Assembly (NCBI RefSeq): GCF_040361435.1
Contig: NZ_APNL01000012.1
Coordinates: forward strand, 62,001-126,000
DNA from: Salinisphaera sp002433465
GTDB lineage: Bacteria > Pseudomonadota > Gammaproteobacteria > Nevskiales > Salinisphaeraceae
Length of the DNA stretch: 64,000 bases
Direction: 5' to 3'
In this document: positions 41,805 through 54,996 of the stretch, piece by piece
How positions within the stretch are numbered: position 1 is the stretch's first letter
How the letters are laid out: every line of letters starts with the position of its first letter
Program-made: the position numbers and the translations under genes
The notes under the pieces: generated by a model
Seen by the model: only the letters and a program-made list of their open reading frames with translations
The model's database searches: none
Told to the model about the DNA's origin: nothing

Positions 41805-43709
41805 ATGCAGTTTCACCATCATGGTTATGTCTCGGGCAACCCGAAAGTCGAACCCGCGGCCGGTGTCGGTATCGACCGCCCGGACGATCTGCCCGACCAG
41901 ATCGATGTGCTGATCGTCGGCGCGGGCCCCGCCGGCGTGACCGCTGCGGCTCAGCTGTCGCAGTTCCCGAACGTCAATACGCGCTTGATCGAGAGCCGCC
42001 CGCATCGTCTCGAAGTCGGTCAGGCGGATGGCATCCAGGCACGCAGCGTGGAGACCTTTCAGGCCTTCGGCTTCGCCGGCGCGATTACCGAAGAAGCCTA
42101 TCGCATCACGGAAATGGCGGTCTGGCGTCCGGACCCGGACAAGCCATCGCATATCGCCCGCGCATCGGTGCCGGTCGACGATCCGCAGGGCATCAGCGAG
42201 TTTCCGCACCTGATCGTCAACCAGGCGCGCGTACAGGATTATTTCGTCGAGTTCATGCAAAACTCGCCGGCGCGCATCAGGCCCGATTACGGTATCGAGT
42301 TCGTCCACGTCGAGAACGACGGCGACCCGGATTATCCGCTCACCGTCACGCTGCGCTATACGGCGGCAGGGCGCGAAGGCGAACAGCGCACGGTACGCGC
42401 CAAGTATCTGGTCGGCTGCGACGGCGCGCATAGCAAGGTACGCAAGGCGATCGGGCGCGAAATGCGCGGTCAGCAGGCCGCCCATGCCTGGGGCGTGGTC
42501 GATGCCCTGGCAGTGAGCGATTTTCCCGATATCCGCAAGAAGTGCATCATCCAGTCCAAGGCCGGCGGCAATATCCTGCATATTCCGCGCGAGGGCGGGC
42601 ATCTGTTTCGCATGTATGTGGACCTGGGCGAAGTCGCCACCGACGATGCCAGCCGCAGCATCCGCGAGACATCCCTCGAACAGACGGTCGCCAAGGCGAA
42701 CGAAATCCTGCATCCCTACTCGATCGACATACGCGACATCGGCCGCTACAGCGTGTATGAAGTCGGCCATCGGCTGACCAACAAGTTCGACGACGTCGAT
42801 GACCCGGCCACCCAGACGCCGAACGTGCTGATCACCGGTGATGCCTGCCACACCCACAGCGCCAAGGCCGGCCAGGGCATGAACGTCTCGATACAGGACG
42901 GCTTCAACCTGGGCTGGAAACTCGGCTACGTGGTCGATGGCCGCAGCCCGGCGGCCTTGCTCAACACCTATTCCGAGGAACGACAGGAAGTCGCCCAGAA
43001 CCTCATCGACTTCGACCGCGAATGGTCGACGCTGATGGCCACCCGCGAAGAGGACTTCGACGACCCCGGCCAGCTCGAGGACTTCTACGTCAAGACCGCC
43101 GAGTTTCCGGCCGGCTTCATGACCGAATACAAGCCGTCGTTGATTACCGGCGAAACCACCTATCAGGCACTGGCGAGCGGTTTTCCGATTGGCAAACGCT
43201 TTAAGTCCGCACCGGTGGTGCGCGTATGCGATGCCAACCCGCTGCAGCTGGGTCACCAGGCCCGCGCCGACGGCCGCTGGCGGATCTACGTATTCGCCGA
43301 TTCGAAGGCAGCCGGCTCCGACACGGCGCTCGCCGATTGGGCCGACTGGCTTACCAGCTCGCCCCGGTCGCCGGTCGTGGCGTATACGCCGAAAGACCGC
43401 GACACCAACCATATCTTCGATGTGAAAGTGGTTTATCCGCAGGCGCATGCCGATGTGGCCATCGAAACCGTACCCAAGGCATTCATGCCGCGCACCGGGC
43501 CTTTCGAGCTGGTCGACTACGAAAACGTGTTCGCCCTCGACCCGGCAGCGGATATTTTCGAGCGGCGCGGTATCGACCCCGCCAAGGGCGCGCTGGTGAT
43601 CGTGCGGCCCGACCAGTACGTGGCCCACGTGCTGCCGCTGGGCGCGACCGACGAGCTGGCTGCGTTCTTCGAGCCGATCCTGCTCGAGCCTGGCGCTTCA
43701 CGCAGCTAG
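41805..43709 (+). CDS. FAD-dependent aromatic monooxygenase, MobA/phenol-hydroxylase type
   Basis: A 634-residue class A flavoprotein monooxygenase; GAGGAG precedes the ATG. FAD-binding IDVLIVGAGPAGVTAAAQL (about 33-51), the FAD/NADPH motif YLVGCDGAHSKVRKAIG, and the second FAD motif VLITGDACHTHSAKAGQGMNVSIQDGFNLGWKL are intact; a thioredoxin-like C-terminal domain (about 460-634) makes it the phenol-hydroxylase subgroup, closest in character to 3-hydroxybenzoate 4-hydroxylase. Next to hpa genes and in the absence of hpaBC, it may make homoprotocatechuate from 3- or 4-hydroxyphenylacetate. That substrate is inferred; true 3-hydroxybenzoate activity is the main alternative. Confidence 0.85.
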   Translation: MQFHHHGYVSGNPKVEPAAGVGIDRPDDLPDQIDVLIVGAGPAGVTAAAQLSQFPNVNTRLIESRPHRLEVGQADGIQARSVETFQAFGFAGAITEEAYRITEMAVWRPDPDKPSHIARASVPVDDPQGISEFPHLIVNQARVQDYFVEFMQNSPARIRPDYGIEFVHVENDGDPDYPLTVTLRYTAAGREGEQRTVRAKYLVGCDGAHSKVRKAIGREMRGQQAAHAWGVVDALAVSDFPDIRKKCIIQSKAGGNILHIPREGGHLFRMYVDLGEVATDDASRSIRETSLEQTVAKANEILHPYSIDIRDIGRYSVYEVGHRLTNKFDDVDDPATQTPNVLITGDACHTHSAKAGQGMNVSIQDGFNLGWKLGYVVDGRSPAALLNTYSEERQEVAQNLIDFDREWSTLMATREEDFDDPGQLEDFYVKTAEFPAGFMTEYKPSLITGETTYQALASGFPIGKRFKSAPVVRVCDANPLQLGHQARADGRWRIYVFADSKAAGSDTALADWADWLTSSPRSPVVAYTPKDRDTNHIFDVKVVYPQAHADVAIETVPKAFMPRTGPFELVDYENVFALDPAADIFERRGIDPAKGALVIVRPDQYVAHVLPLGATDELAAFFEPILLEPGASRS

Positions 43710-43849
43710 ACCGTTGCGCGCCAGCCGATTATTCGTGCGAATTAGACGATCGCCGTCAAAAGCGAGCCCTGTCGAATGTAAAGGCTCTGAAAGCGGGTTC
43801 GCCACGATCTACCAAGTGGCTGGCGGCGGGCACCCGTACAATAGGTGCC

Positions 43850-44344
43850 ATGACCGCAGCGAAGAAACGCGACTACATCACCCGCGCTGGCTGGCAGCGG
43901 CTGGCCGACGAACTGGATTATCTCTGGCGCGAAAAACGCCCGCACGTCACCCGCGAACTGTCCGCGGCAGCCGCCGAGGGCGATCGTTCCGAGAACGCCG
44001 AATATATCTATCGCAAGAAGGAGCTGCGCGAGATCGACCGGCGGGTCCGCTATCTCGGCAAACGCCTGGATGAGCTGACCGTGGTCGAGACCACGCCCGA
44101 CGATCCGGACAAGGTATTCTTCGGCGCCTGGATCGATGTCGTCGACGAAGATGACAGCCACCATCGATACCGAATCGTCGGCGCCGACGAAACCGAGGCA
44201 GCGACCGGCGCCATCAGCCTGAACTCGCCGGTGGCCCGTGCGCTGATCGGCAAGCGTCTTGGCGATATCGTCGACATCGCACTTCCGCAGGGTCGGCGTG
44301 AACTCGAGATCCTGGCGATTCACTACGTCCAGCCCGAAGACTGA
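43850..44344 (+). CDS. greB: Transcript cleavage factor GreB
   Basis: A 164-residue Gre factor. AAAEGDRSENAEYIYRKKELREIDRRVRYLGKRLDELTVVE carries the acidic tip (D and E in EGDRSENAEY) and the GreB-type YIYRKKELREIDRRVRYL, distinguishing it from GreA. GreB rescues backtracked RNA polymerase. It is a housekeeping gene probably independent of the hpa operon. Confidence 0.94.
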   Translation: MTAAKKRDYITRAGWQRLADELDYLWREKRPHVTRELSAAAAEGDRSENAEYIYRKKELREIDRRVRYLGKRLDELTVVETTPDDPDKVFFGAWIDVVDEDDSHHRYRIVGADETEAATGAISLNSPVARALIGKRLGDIVDIALPQGRRELEILAIHYVQPED

Positions 44345-44381
44345 ACCATCCAGGCCGCCGTCGGTGTAGGATGCATCGACT

Positions 44382-45644
44382 ATGGCAGGATTCTTTACCC
44401 TGGACGCCGACAGCGTATTGCGCGACCGCGCCTTCATGCTGTTGTTGACCGGACGTATCACGGCCACGCTGGCGACGCAGATTCAGTCTGTCGTCGTCGG
44501 CTGGCAGCTGTATGCCATGACCCGCGACCCGCTCACCCTTGGCTGGGTCGGACTCGCCCAGTTCCTGCCCATGGCGTTGCTGGTATTACCGGCCGGCGAT
44601 GCCGCTGACCGACTGCCGCGACGATTGATCCTGACCGCGAGTTGGCTGGTGCAGGCGATAGCCGGCGTGCTGTTTCTGGTACTGACCCTGTCGGGCACCG
44701 AGTCGCCGGTCGGTTTCTTCGCCGTGCTGGTGCTGTTCGGCATGGCCCGCGCCTTCGCCGGTCCGGGTATGCAATCCCTGCTGCCCCAGGTGGTCGGCGA
44801 ACGCCGTCTGCCCAAGGCGATTGCCTGGAATTCCTCGGCCTTTCAGGTCGCGGTGATTGGCGGCCCGGCGCTCGGCGGCGGGGTTTATCTGGCCGGACCG
44901 GCGTTTGCCTACGGCCTCTGTGCCGCCTTGTTTGCCAGCGCGGCGTTGGCGATTGCCTCGATTCGCCGGCGCCTGCCGGTGCGTGCCGATACCAGCCGTG
45001 CCAGCGCGTTCGCACGGTTTACCGCCGGCATCGTCTATGTACGCACCCGCCCGATCATCCTGGGGGCCATCTCGCTGGACCTGTTCGCGGTGTTATTGGG
45101 CGGTGCGACCGCCCTGTTGCCGGTATATGCCCACGAGATTCTGCACGTGGGCCCGGCAGGGCTGGGCCTGCTGCGCAGTGCGGTGGCGATCGGCGCGTTT
45201 TCGATGGGTATCTATCTCGGGCGCAACGCGCTCGAACGACGTGCCGGCGCGATCATGTTCGCGGCGGTCGCGGTGTTCGGCGTGGCCACCATCGTGTTCG
45301 GCGTGTCGACGAGCTTCGTGCTGTCGTTCGCCGCACTTATGGTGATGGGCGCGGCCGACATGATCAGCGTGTTCGTGCGTTCGTCGCTAATCCAGCTGGC
45401 AACGCCGGATTCCATGCGCGGCCGGGTGAACGCCGTGAACATGCTCTTCATCGGCGCCTCCAACGAGCTCGGCGAATTCGAATCGGGCGTGACGGCGGCG
45501 CTGTTCGGCACCGTCGGCGCGGTAGTGTTCGGCGGCGTTGGCACGCTCGCCGTAGTCGGCATCTGGATGGCGCTGTTCCCGGCGTTGCGGCGCGTAGACC
45601 GCCTGAACGATGTCGCGACCAGCGCGCCGGCGGACCGACGCTAG
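44382..45644 (+). CDS. MFS transporter (enterobactin-exporter-like MFS_3 group)
   Basis: A 420-residue protein with about 11-12 membrane helices. LLLTGRITATLATQIQSVVVGWQLYAMTRDPLTLGWVGLAQFLPMALLVLPAGDAADRLPRRLIL holds the MFS loop-2/3 motif (GDAADRLPRR), and NSSAFQVAVIGGPALGGG the helix-5 motif. The pattern resembles the EntS-like MFS_3 family. Substrate unknown. It starts 38 bases after greB and its stop overlaps the convergent aaeA-like gene by four bases. Confidence 0.85.
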   Translation: MAGFFTLDADSVLRDRAFMLLLTGRITATLATQIQSVVVGWQLYAMTRDPLTLGWVGLAQFLPMALLVLPAGDAADRLPRRLILTASWLVQAIAGVLFLVLTLSGTESPVGFFAVLVLFGMARAFAGPGMQSLLPQVVGERRLPKAIAWNSSAFQVAVIGGPALGGGVYLAGPAFAYGLCAALFASAALAIASIRRRLPVRADTSRASAFARFTAGIVYVRTRPIILGAISLDLFAVLLGGATALLPVYAHEILHVGPAGLGLLRSAVAIGAFSMGIYLGRNALERRAGAIMFAAVAVFGVATIVFGVSTSFVLSFAALMVMGAADMISVFVRSSLIQLATPDSMRGRVNAVNMLFIGASNELGEFESGVTAALFGTVGAVVFGGVGTLAVVGIWMALFPALRRVDRLNDVATSAPADRR

Positions 45645-46654
45645 CCACCCGAGCCGCGCATAACCGGGGTATCGACGGGCTGCGCCAGCCCTTCGGCCCG
45701 CGCTTTCTCCAGCCTGGGCGCGGCTACTGGCGTGTCATTACTGTCGTTCGCCGAGGTCGAGCGCTGCGTATCCGCCTGCTCCGGGCGTACGTGCACGGTG
45801 GCCGACAGGCCCACGGTCAGCACGCGCATATCCGGCCGGGAGTTGAAGTCGATGGTGACCGGCACGCGCTGGGCCAGGCGCACCCATTGAAAGACCGGAT
45901 CGACGTTGGGCAGGTTGCGCTCACCGGGTGCGTTATTGGCCACCGCAATACCGCGGCCGATGCTCGCGACGCGCCCATGCAACCGCTCGGGGCTGGCCAT
46001 GAGGTCGATATCCACCGGGTCGCCGATATCGATATGCGAAAGCTTGGTCTCCTCGAAATACGCGGTCACACGAAACGTATCGGCGTTGACCAGCGTCATC
46101 ATCGATTGACCCTGGGTGGCATAGTCGCCTTCGTCGAGCAGCAGATGGGTGACATAGCCATCGACCGGCGAGCGTACCGTGGCCCAGTCCAGATCCTGCT
46201 TTGCCTGGGCAAGACGGGCCTCGGCCTGGCTGACCGAGGCGGCCGCGGAGGCAGCTTCCGATTCGGCCTGTTGCAGGTCCTGGGTCGATACACCGCCACG
46301 CGGCAGGCGTTCCAGCCGGCGCGCGTTGCGCCTCGCGAAGTTTTCCTGGGCCTTGGCCTGCTCGAGTGCGGCGCGGGCTTCGGCCACGGCGTTTTCGAAA
46401 CGCACCGGCTCGATCGCGAACAGCAGATCCCCCTTGTGGACATAGCTGTCGTCGGCGACCGCGACCCGGCCCACGGTGCCGGAAACTTCCGGTGCGATAT
46501 TGACGACGTTGGCCTGTACACGCGCATCGCGCGTCCACGGCGCATAGACGTAGTGCTGCCAGGCAAACCAGCCCAGCAGCACCGCGATCGCGACGACGGT
46601 CAGCGTGGCAATAACGCGTAGCGTGACCGCAAAAACTCGTTTCGAATTCGCCAT
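45641..46654 (-). CDS. HlyD-family periplasmic adaptor, AaeA-like
   Basis: A 337-residue membrane fusion protein: one N-terminal helix (VIATLTVVAIAVLLGWFAWQHYVYAPWTRDARVQANVVNIAPEVSG), a long coiled-coil hairpin (about 90-160, ALEQAKAQENFARRNARRLERL and EAASAAASVSQAEARLAQAK), and a lipoyl/beta-barrel part (WATVRSPVDGYVTHLLLDEGDYA). With the DUF1656 and FUSC genes upstream it matches AaeXAB, the efflux system for hydroxylated aromatic acids such as p-hydroxybenzoate. The C-terminal 45 residues are polar and Thr/Ser-rich. Confidence 0.88.
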   Translation of the reverse strand: MANSKRVFAVTLRVIATLTVVAIAVLLGWFAWQHYVYAPWTRDARVQANVVNIAPEVSGTVGRVAVADDSYVHKGDLLFAIEPVRFENAVAEARAALEQAKAQENFARRNARRLERLPRGGVSTQDLQQAESEAASAAASVSQAEARLAQAKQDLDWATVRSPVDGYVTHLLLDEGDYATQGQSMMTLVNADTFRVTAYFEETKLSHIDIGDPVDIDLMASPERLHGRVASIGRGIAVANNAPGERNLPNVDPVFQWVRLAQRVPVTIDFNSRPDMRVLTVGLSATVHVRPEQADTQRSTSANDSNDTPVAAPRLEKARAEGLAQPVDTPVMRGSGG

Positions 46655-46702
46655 TCAGGAAAACCTTGGATAAACCTCGTTATACCGCGTCGACCGGCGC
46701 GT

Positions 46703-46903
46703 TCATGGCCCGAACGCCAGCATCAAACTGGCCAGCAGAATGATGAAGAACGCCGCACCCGCCAGGGCCGGATGCCAGAACAGCCGATGCGCACGACTGC
46801 GCAGCAACAGCGGTTGAACCACTAGATAGATCAAGCCGGTCGCGGCGAGAAACGCCAGAAACAGCGGCAGGTAAATGCCCCCGAATGCAATCTGCTCAGA
46901 CAA
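46703..46903 (-). CDS. DUF1656 small membrane protein, AaeX-like
   Basis: A 66-residue protein with two membrane helices (IYLPLFLAFLAATGLIYLVVQPLLL and HPALAGAAFFIILLASLMLAF). I place the start at GTG 46903 (VLSEQIAFGGIYLP) because GGGAGAGG lies six bases ahead; the reading from 46945 adds an unlikely leader. It overlaps the end of the FUSC gene by eight bases. DUF1656 proteins (AaeX in E. coli) sit beside FUSC and HlyD partners; their function is unknown. Confidence 0.85.
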   Translation of the reverse strand: MSEQIAFGGIYLPLFLAFLAATGLIYLVVQPLLLRSRAHRLFWHPALAGAAFFIILLASLMLAFGP

Positions 46904-49007
46904 CACGATCGGCCTCTCCCAGACGAATAGCTGTGCCGTCGGCATTCTCGCGCGCTAGCCCATAGTCGGCCAGCGCCGCGGCCACCAACTCTGCGGCCAC
47001 CGCGGCGCGTACGCCGTGGCGTAGACGCAGTCTTGGCGTGAACGACAGCGCCTGGGTCAGCATCTGCTGGGCCAGCGCATTGGCCCGCGTCTGCATGGCG
47101 AATACGTCCTTCACCGGGGGATAGCCGTGAGCAAACATACGCTCGAGTTCTTCGAGCTCCTCATGCACGGATTGCTGGATTGCATCGTCGAACCCGGCGC
47201 GGGTCGTCAGTAGGCGTAGCGATCGTGCCTCGATACCCATATTCACCGCAGAGAACGCCGCCTGCCGGGCGCTGACATGGGTGCGGCCCTGGTCAGCGGC
47301 TACTGGCAAGCGCAGCAGGCGATCGTAAACGCGCGTTTCAAAACGCTCGCGCGAGCCGGTAAAGCCTTTGGCAAGCTCACCGAACATGCCCGCCAGGCGT
47401 TCGCGCAACAGATCGCGTGGCGTGACCGGCAGGATAATGGCAAAGGCCGCCAGCGCCAGAATCACGGCGAGCTCCGCGCCCATGAACGCTTCCGCAAAGC
47501 TCACAAAATCCTGGCGTGCGCCGTTGGCCGGGTTCACCAGTAGCGCAAACTGCACGAGGCTGATGCGTCCAATCAAGGCCCACTGGGGCGTGGCCATGGC
47601 GAGGCTCGCCACGAACACGAACGGCATCAGCACCACCATCAGCATCACGAACCCGTTGACCGCGGGCAGCAACGCGAAATTGGCTATGAACGCGGCAACC
47701 CCGGCACAAAGGCCGCCAATACCAAATCCTTTGGCACCGCCGGCAGGGTCGTCACCGAGCGCAAACAAGGTCGTAAGCACGGCCAGCAACACCATCATGC
47801 CGCTTAGCGCCGGTTCGTCGTGGGTCGCCCAGATGGCGGCGCCGACCGCGATGGCGGTGGCAGCGCGCGCCGTAGTCCGCAGCGATTCTCGCAGCGAGAC
47901 AGGCGTCTGGAATTCCGTACGCCGAGGCGTATCGCGAACGCTCTTCTTTTCGGCCAGCAGCAGGCCGTGCTTGATGACCGCAGCTCGCATGCGATTGGCA
48001 AGATCCAGCGCGCGCGTGATGATTACCCAGTCCACCAGCGACCGCTCGTGATCGCGCTCCCGGTCGGCGCGGGCGTTCGTGAGTACCGCATTGTAAGCCT
48101 TGCTGAAGGCCAGCTTGATCGCGGACGTATTGTTCGGATCCTTTTCGAGCAGCGCTGCGGCCTCGTCGAGGCGCTGTAACGGGGTACGGTCGATACGATC
48201 CCCGAACTTGCCGAGATAGACCTGCAGCGACGCCATGGCGCTGACCAGCGACAACAGTTCGTAGTCGAGGCGGCGAGCCAGTCGATCGTACTCGGCAAAA
48301 GCGGGCTCGTCGTAGCGCGCGTATTGCCGTGTTTGCTCCAGGGCCAGCGTTTTATTGACCAGCTCATGGAGCTGCGGGTGCGGCGTATTCGGATCGCCCG
48401 GATCGCCCTGTTGCGCATCGCCTGGCTGCGGTTTGCGATCGATACGCCTGAATTGGGCGCCGATGGCCTTGAGCGCTTCGATGCGGGCGGCGCGATACTT
48501 ACGCGCCGTGGTACCCGGCGCGAGCAATACACTCACGAACGCAGCGACCACGGCGGCGAGTGCGGTTTCGGCGGTACGCGCCACGGCCACCGAGAATACG
48601 GTCGACGGGTCGCCCATTGCCCGTACGCCCACGATCATCGTCACGTAGCCGGCCAGCACGAAGCCGTACGACATGTTGTTTCGAAACAGGCTCGCACAGA
48701 AGACCATTAAGCCCACCCAGAGCACCAGACTGGTACAGAACAGGGTGTAGCTCTGGGCAAAAAGCGCGATCAGCGTAATCGATACGATGCCGGCGACGAA
48801 GGTACCGAGCAGGCGCGAAAACGCCCTGACCACCAGGAAGCCCGGCAGCGGCTGGATAAGGATCGCGACGTTGATGAACGCCCAGTAGGCGTTGTCGAGC
48901 TGGAGCCAGAATGCAAGATAGAGCACCAGCGCAACCGAAATACAACAACGAATCGCGAACGACAGGTTTTCGGCGCTCGGCGCCAGTAGCCAGGCCACTC
49001 GATTCAT
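46896..49007 (-). CDS. FUSC-family aromatic acid efflux protein, AaeB-like
   Basis: A 703-residue protein with two blocks of membrane helices (about 15-165 and 385-530), each followed by a cytoplasmic helical region, the standard FUSC/AaeB layout. Motifs: FAIRCCISVALVLYLAFWLQLDNAYWAFINVAILIQPLPG and LRTTARAATAIAVGAAIWATHDEPALSGMMVLLAVLTTLFAL. I use ATG 49007; a TTG five codons earlier is also possible. First gene of the B-X-A order operon; E. coli has X-A-B. Likely removes inhibitory hydroxyaromatic acids. Confidence 0.88.
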   Translation of the reverse strand: MNRVAWLLAPSAENLSFAIRCCISVALVLYLAFWLQLDNAYWAFINVAILIQPLPGFLVVRAFSRLLGTFVAGIVSITLIALFAQSYTLFCTSLVLWVGLMVFCASLFRNNMSYGFVLAGYVTMIVGVRAMGDPSTVFSVAVARTAETALAAVVAAFVSVLLAPGTTARKYRAARIEALKAIGAQFRRIDRKPQPGDAQQGDPGDPNTPHPQLHELVNKTLALEQTRQYARYDEPAFAEYDRLARRLDYELLSLVSAMASLQVYLGKFGDRIDRTPLQRLDEAAALLEKDPNNTSAIKLAFSKAYNAVLTNARADRERDHERSLVDWVIITRALDLANRMRAAVIKHGLLLAEKKSVRDTPRRTEFQTPVSLRESLRTTARAATAIAVGAAIWATHDEPALSGMMVLLAVLTTLFALGDDPAGGAKGFGIGGLCAGVAAFIANFALLPAVNGFVMLMVVLMPFVFVASLAMATPQWALIGRISLVQFALLVNPANGARQDFVSFAEAFMGAELAVILALAAFAIILPVTPRDLLRERLAGMFGELAKGFTGSRERFETRVYDRLLRLPVAADQGRTHVSARQAAFSAVNMGIEARSLRLLTTRAGFDDAIQQSVHEELEELERMFAHGYPPVKDVFAMQTRANALAQQMLTQALSFTPRLRLRHGVRAAVAAELVAAALADYGLARENADGTAIRLGEADRVV

Positions 49008-49424
49008 TTGTGTATTGTACAACCATATTGGCCACAGCCATACCCTGTGGACGCGTTGTTATGCCGGTGACTCTGACAAGCCTATTCGTTTGCACTTGCT
49101 CGTCCGTCGCGCCGGCGCACTATTCCCGACGCTGCGCGTTTCGCGCGGGTCGCCGCCCGTAGCTGCAACGTACGAGCCTGTCGGTTTGCGGCGGCCGCAT
49201 AGCTCCAAGGGCGCGCTCGAATAGCCAGCGCATGCGACTGCCGGCACCATGCGTACGCACGAACAGGCGAAGCCGGCCGTTGTTGGAGCACGCCAGCAGA
49301 CCTGCCCTAGCCGTGGGCGGCGCACTGCTCGCGCAACGCGCATCGTCCGCGTGGAACGCGGCATCGTGCCCGCGAACTTACGGCACAAACACCGAGGCCA
49401 CAAAACCACGAAAAAAGCGCGCAT
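49008..49424. other. Intergenic region upstream of the efflux operon and beyond the rRNA terminator
   Basis: About 417 bases without a supported gene. An 8-bp palindrome TTGTACAA (49015-49022) abuts the efflux gene start. Short open frames here have no recognisable protein features. Confidence 0.5.
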
Positions 49425-49456
49425 AAAAAAAGCCCCGAGCTTATGCTCGGGGCTTT
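49425..49456 (-). terminator. Terminator of the rRNA operon
   Basis: On the minus strand AAAGCCCCGAGC, loop ATAA, GCTCGGGGCTTT followed by a run of T (49431-49425). It lies ten bases after the 5S gene: a strong rho-independent terminator. Confidence 0.95.
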
Positions 49457-49465
49457 CTATTAAGA

Positions 49466-49582
49466 GCCTGGCGGTGACCTACTCTCGCACGGGGAGACCC
49501 CGCACTACCATCGGCGCTGAGTAGTTTCACTTCCGAGTTCGGAATGGGATCGGGTGGTTCCTACTCGCTATGGCCGCCAGGC
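49466..49582 (-). rRNA. rrf: 5S ribosomal RNA
   Basis: About 117 bases on the minus strand beginning GCCTGGCGGCCATAGCGAG and ending with the complementary GTCACCGCCAGGC, which close the terminal stem. The internal CCGATCCCATTCCGAACTCGG is the conserved 5S loop region. Ends are set by the stem and may be off by a base or two. Confidence 0.95.
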
Positions 49583-49600
49583 AAACTGGAAACAATCTAT

Positions 49601-49617
49601 ATGCAATCGAACACTGC
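49601..49617 (-). other. 3' arm of the 23S precursor processing stem
   Basis: ATGCAATCGAACACTGC (plus-strand reading) is exactly complementary over 17 bases to 52613-52629 on the other side of the 23S gene. The two would form the long stem cut by RNase III during 23S maturation. Confidence 0.75.
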
Positions 49618-49652
49618 TTTGTATAGGCACGTAAAAGCGCTTGAGCGTTATA

Positions 49653-52548
<2,896 letters not shown>

Positions 52549-52612
52549 ATATAACCTCAAGCGCTTTCACGCTTTCAGCTTATGAGTGACCTATACATTC
52601 TTGCTAAAGAAT

Positions 52613-52629
52613 GCAGTGTTCGATTGCAT
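52613..52629 (-). other. 5' arm of the 23S precursor processing stem
   Basis: The partner of 49601-49617, perfectly complementary over 17 bases, lying about 65 bases before the 23S 5' end. Confidence 0.75.
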
Positions 52630-52633
52630 TAGA

Positions 52634-52646
52634 TTGTTAAAGAGCG
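52634..52646 (-). promoter_or_regulatory. boxA antitermination site before 23S
   Basis: CGCTCTTTAACAA on the minus strand matches the rRNA boxA consensus TGCTCTTTAACAA at all but the first base. It is the usual Nus-factor loading site in the spacer. Confidence 0.85.
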
Positions 52647-52711
52647 GTGATATCAAGATCACAAGAAACGCTATCGCGTTTGTTCTGATCTCGACCGGTT
52701 TCCAAAAGCAT

Positions 52712-52787
52712 TGGTGGAGCTGAGCGGGATCGAACCGCTGACCCCCTGCTTGCAAAGCAGGTGCTCTCCCAGCTGAGCTACAGCCCC
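52712..52787 (-). tRNA. tRNA-Ala (anticodon TGC)
   Basis: 76 bases including an encoded CCA. GGGGCTGTAGCTCAG starts the molecule; the anticodon loop is CTTTGCAAG within CCTGCTTTGCAAGCAGG, and GGTTCGATCC is the T arm. It lies second in the 16S-23S spacer, the standard Ile-Ala order. Confidence 0.98.
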
Positions 52788-52809
52788 GTTGCCAGTGCGC
52801 CACGATAAA

Positions 52810-52886
52810 TGGTGGGTCTGGGAAGATTTGAACTTCCGACCTCACCCTTATCAGGGGTGCGCTCTGACCAACTGAGCTACAGACCC
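52810..52886 (-). tRNA. tRNA-Ile (anticodon GAT)
   Basis: 77 bases including an encoded CCA. GGGTCTGTAGCTCAG begins it, CCCCTGATAAGGG is the anticodon arm with GAT, and GTTCAAATC the T arm. First tRNA after 16S in the spacer. Confidence 0.98.
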
Positions 52887-52929
52887 AAGCTCGAGGCAAC
52901 CAGGCTTTGCCTGGATAAACCGCTAAATT

Positions 52930-52959
52930 GCAAATGACTTGTGTGGGTACTCCCAAGGG
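52930..52959 (-). other. 3' arm of the 16S precursor processing stem
   Basis: The 30 bases here are complementary, with only two or three mismatches, to 54616-54645 on the other side of the 16S gene; the core GCAAATGACTTGTGTGGGT pairs perfectly. This is the RNase III stem of the 16S precursor. Confidence 0.8.
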
Positions 52960-52981
52960 AGGCTTCAGCTTTCCATTTCTC

Positions 52982-54518
<1,537 letters not shown>

Positions 54519-54615
54519 AATTACTTCTCAACTGGTGCATGACCGAAGTCATGCAATGAGCCACCCCTAGCGTTAAACGCTTTGGATGCTCTATTAGGGC
54601 TTGGCTTATCACCAT

Positions 54616-54663
54616 CCCCTGGGAGCACCCACACAAGTCATTTGCATATTGTTAAAGATCTGC
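54616..54663 (-). promoter_or_regulatory. 16S leader: processing-stem 5' arm and boxA-like site
   Basis: 54616-54645 pairs with 52930-52959 to form the 16S processing stem. Directly before it, GATCTTTAACAA (minus strand, about 54661-54649) is a boxA-like element as in other rRNA leaders. Confidence 0.7.
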
Positions 54664-54720
54664 AACAGAACGCTGTTAGGCTTAATGCCGTTTGGCGTCC
54701 TTGCCGTTGCGAGAGAGCGT

Positions 54721-54748
54721 ATTCTACGCTGATCGGCCGGGCTGTCAA
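54721..54748 (-). promoter_or_regulatory. rRNA promoter P2
   Basis: On the minus strand TTGACA (54748-54743), 16 bases, TAGAAT (54726-54721), with an A+T-rich UP-type region just upstream (to about 54780). The spacing of 16 and TAGAAT are the same as in P1. Confidence 0.85.
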
Positions 54749-54926
54749 CAACTTTTTCAAATTAATTTGAAAAGATGTTTGGCCTGAACTTCAGGCCGTG
54801 TCACCCATGCGTCAGCTGTAAGCTTTTGCTCGGGTGACCGCATTCAATCTCAAGCAATTGCTTTTGATCGTCTGCGAACAATCCAACCGGATCCGTTAAT
54901 TACTATTGTAATCAACGCTCTACACA

Positions 54927-54939
54927 TTTTTAAAGAGCA
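54927..54939 (-). promoter_or_regulatory. boxA-like site between P1 and P2
   Basis: TGCTCTTTAAAAA on the minus strand, close to the boxA consensus, on the transcript from P1 about 60 bases downstream of its -10 hexamer. Confidence 0.6.
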
Positions 54940-54996
54940 GGCTTGCCGTTGAATGCTGTTGCGTTTTCAGCGGCTCGCCGTGTTGCGAGAGGGCGT

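Noticed and set aside
40842..43628. A 928-codon open frame on the minus strand opposite hpaI and the monooxygenase gene
   Set aside because: It mirrors well-supported genes on the other strand, has no recognisable domains and a composition (His/Arg/Gly/Ala-rich) typical of antisense frames in GC-rich DNA.
49059..49424. A 121-codon minus-strand frame between the efflux operon and the rRNA terminator
   Set aside because: Cys/Arg-rich, no ribosome site, no recognisable family; more likely non-coding.
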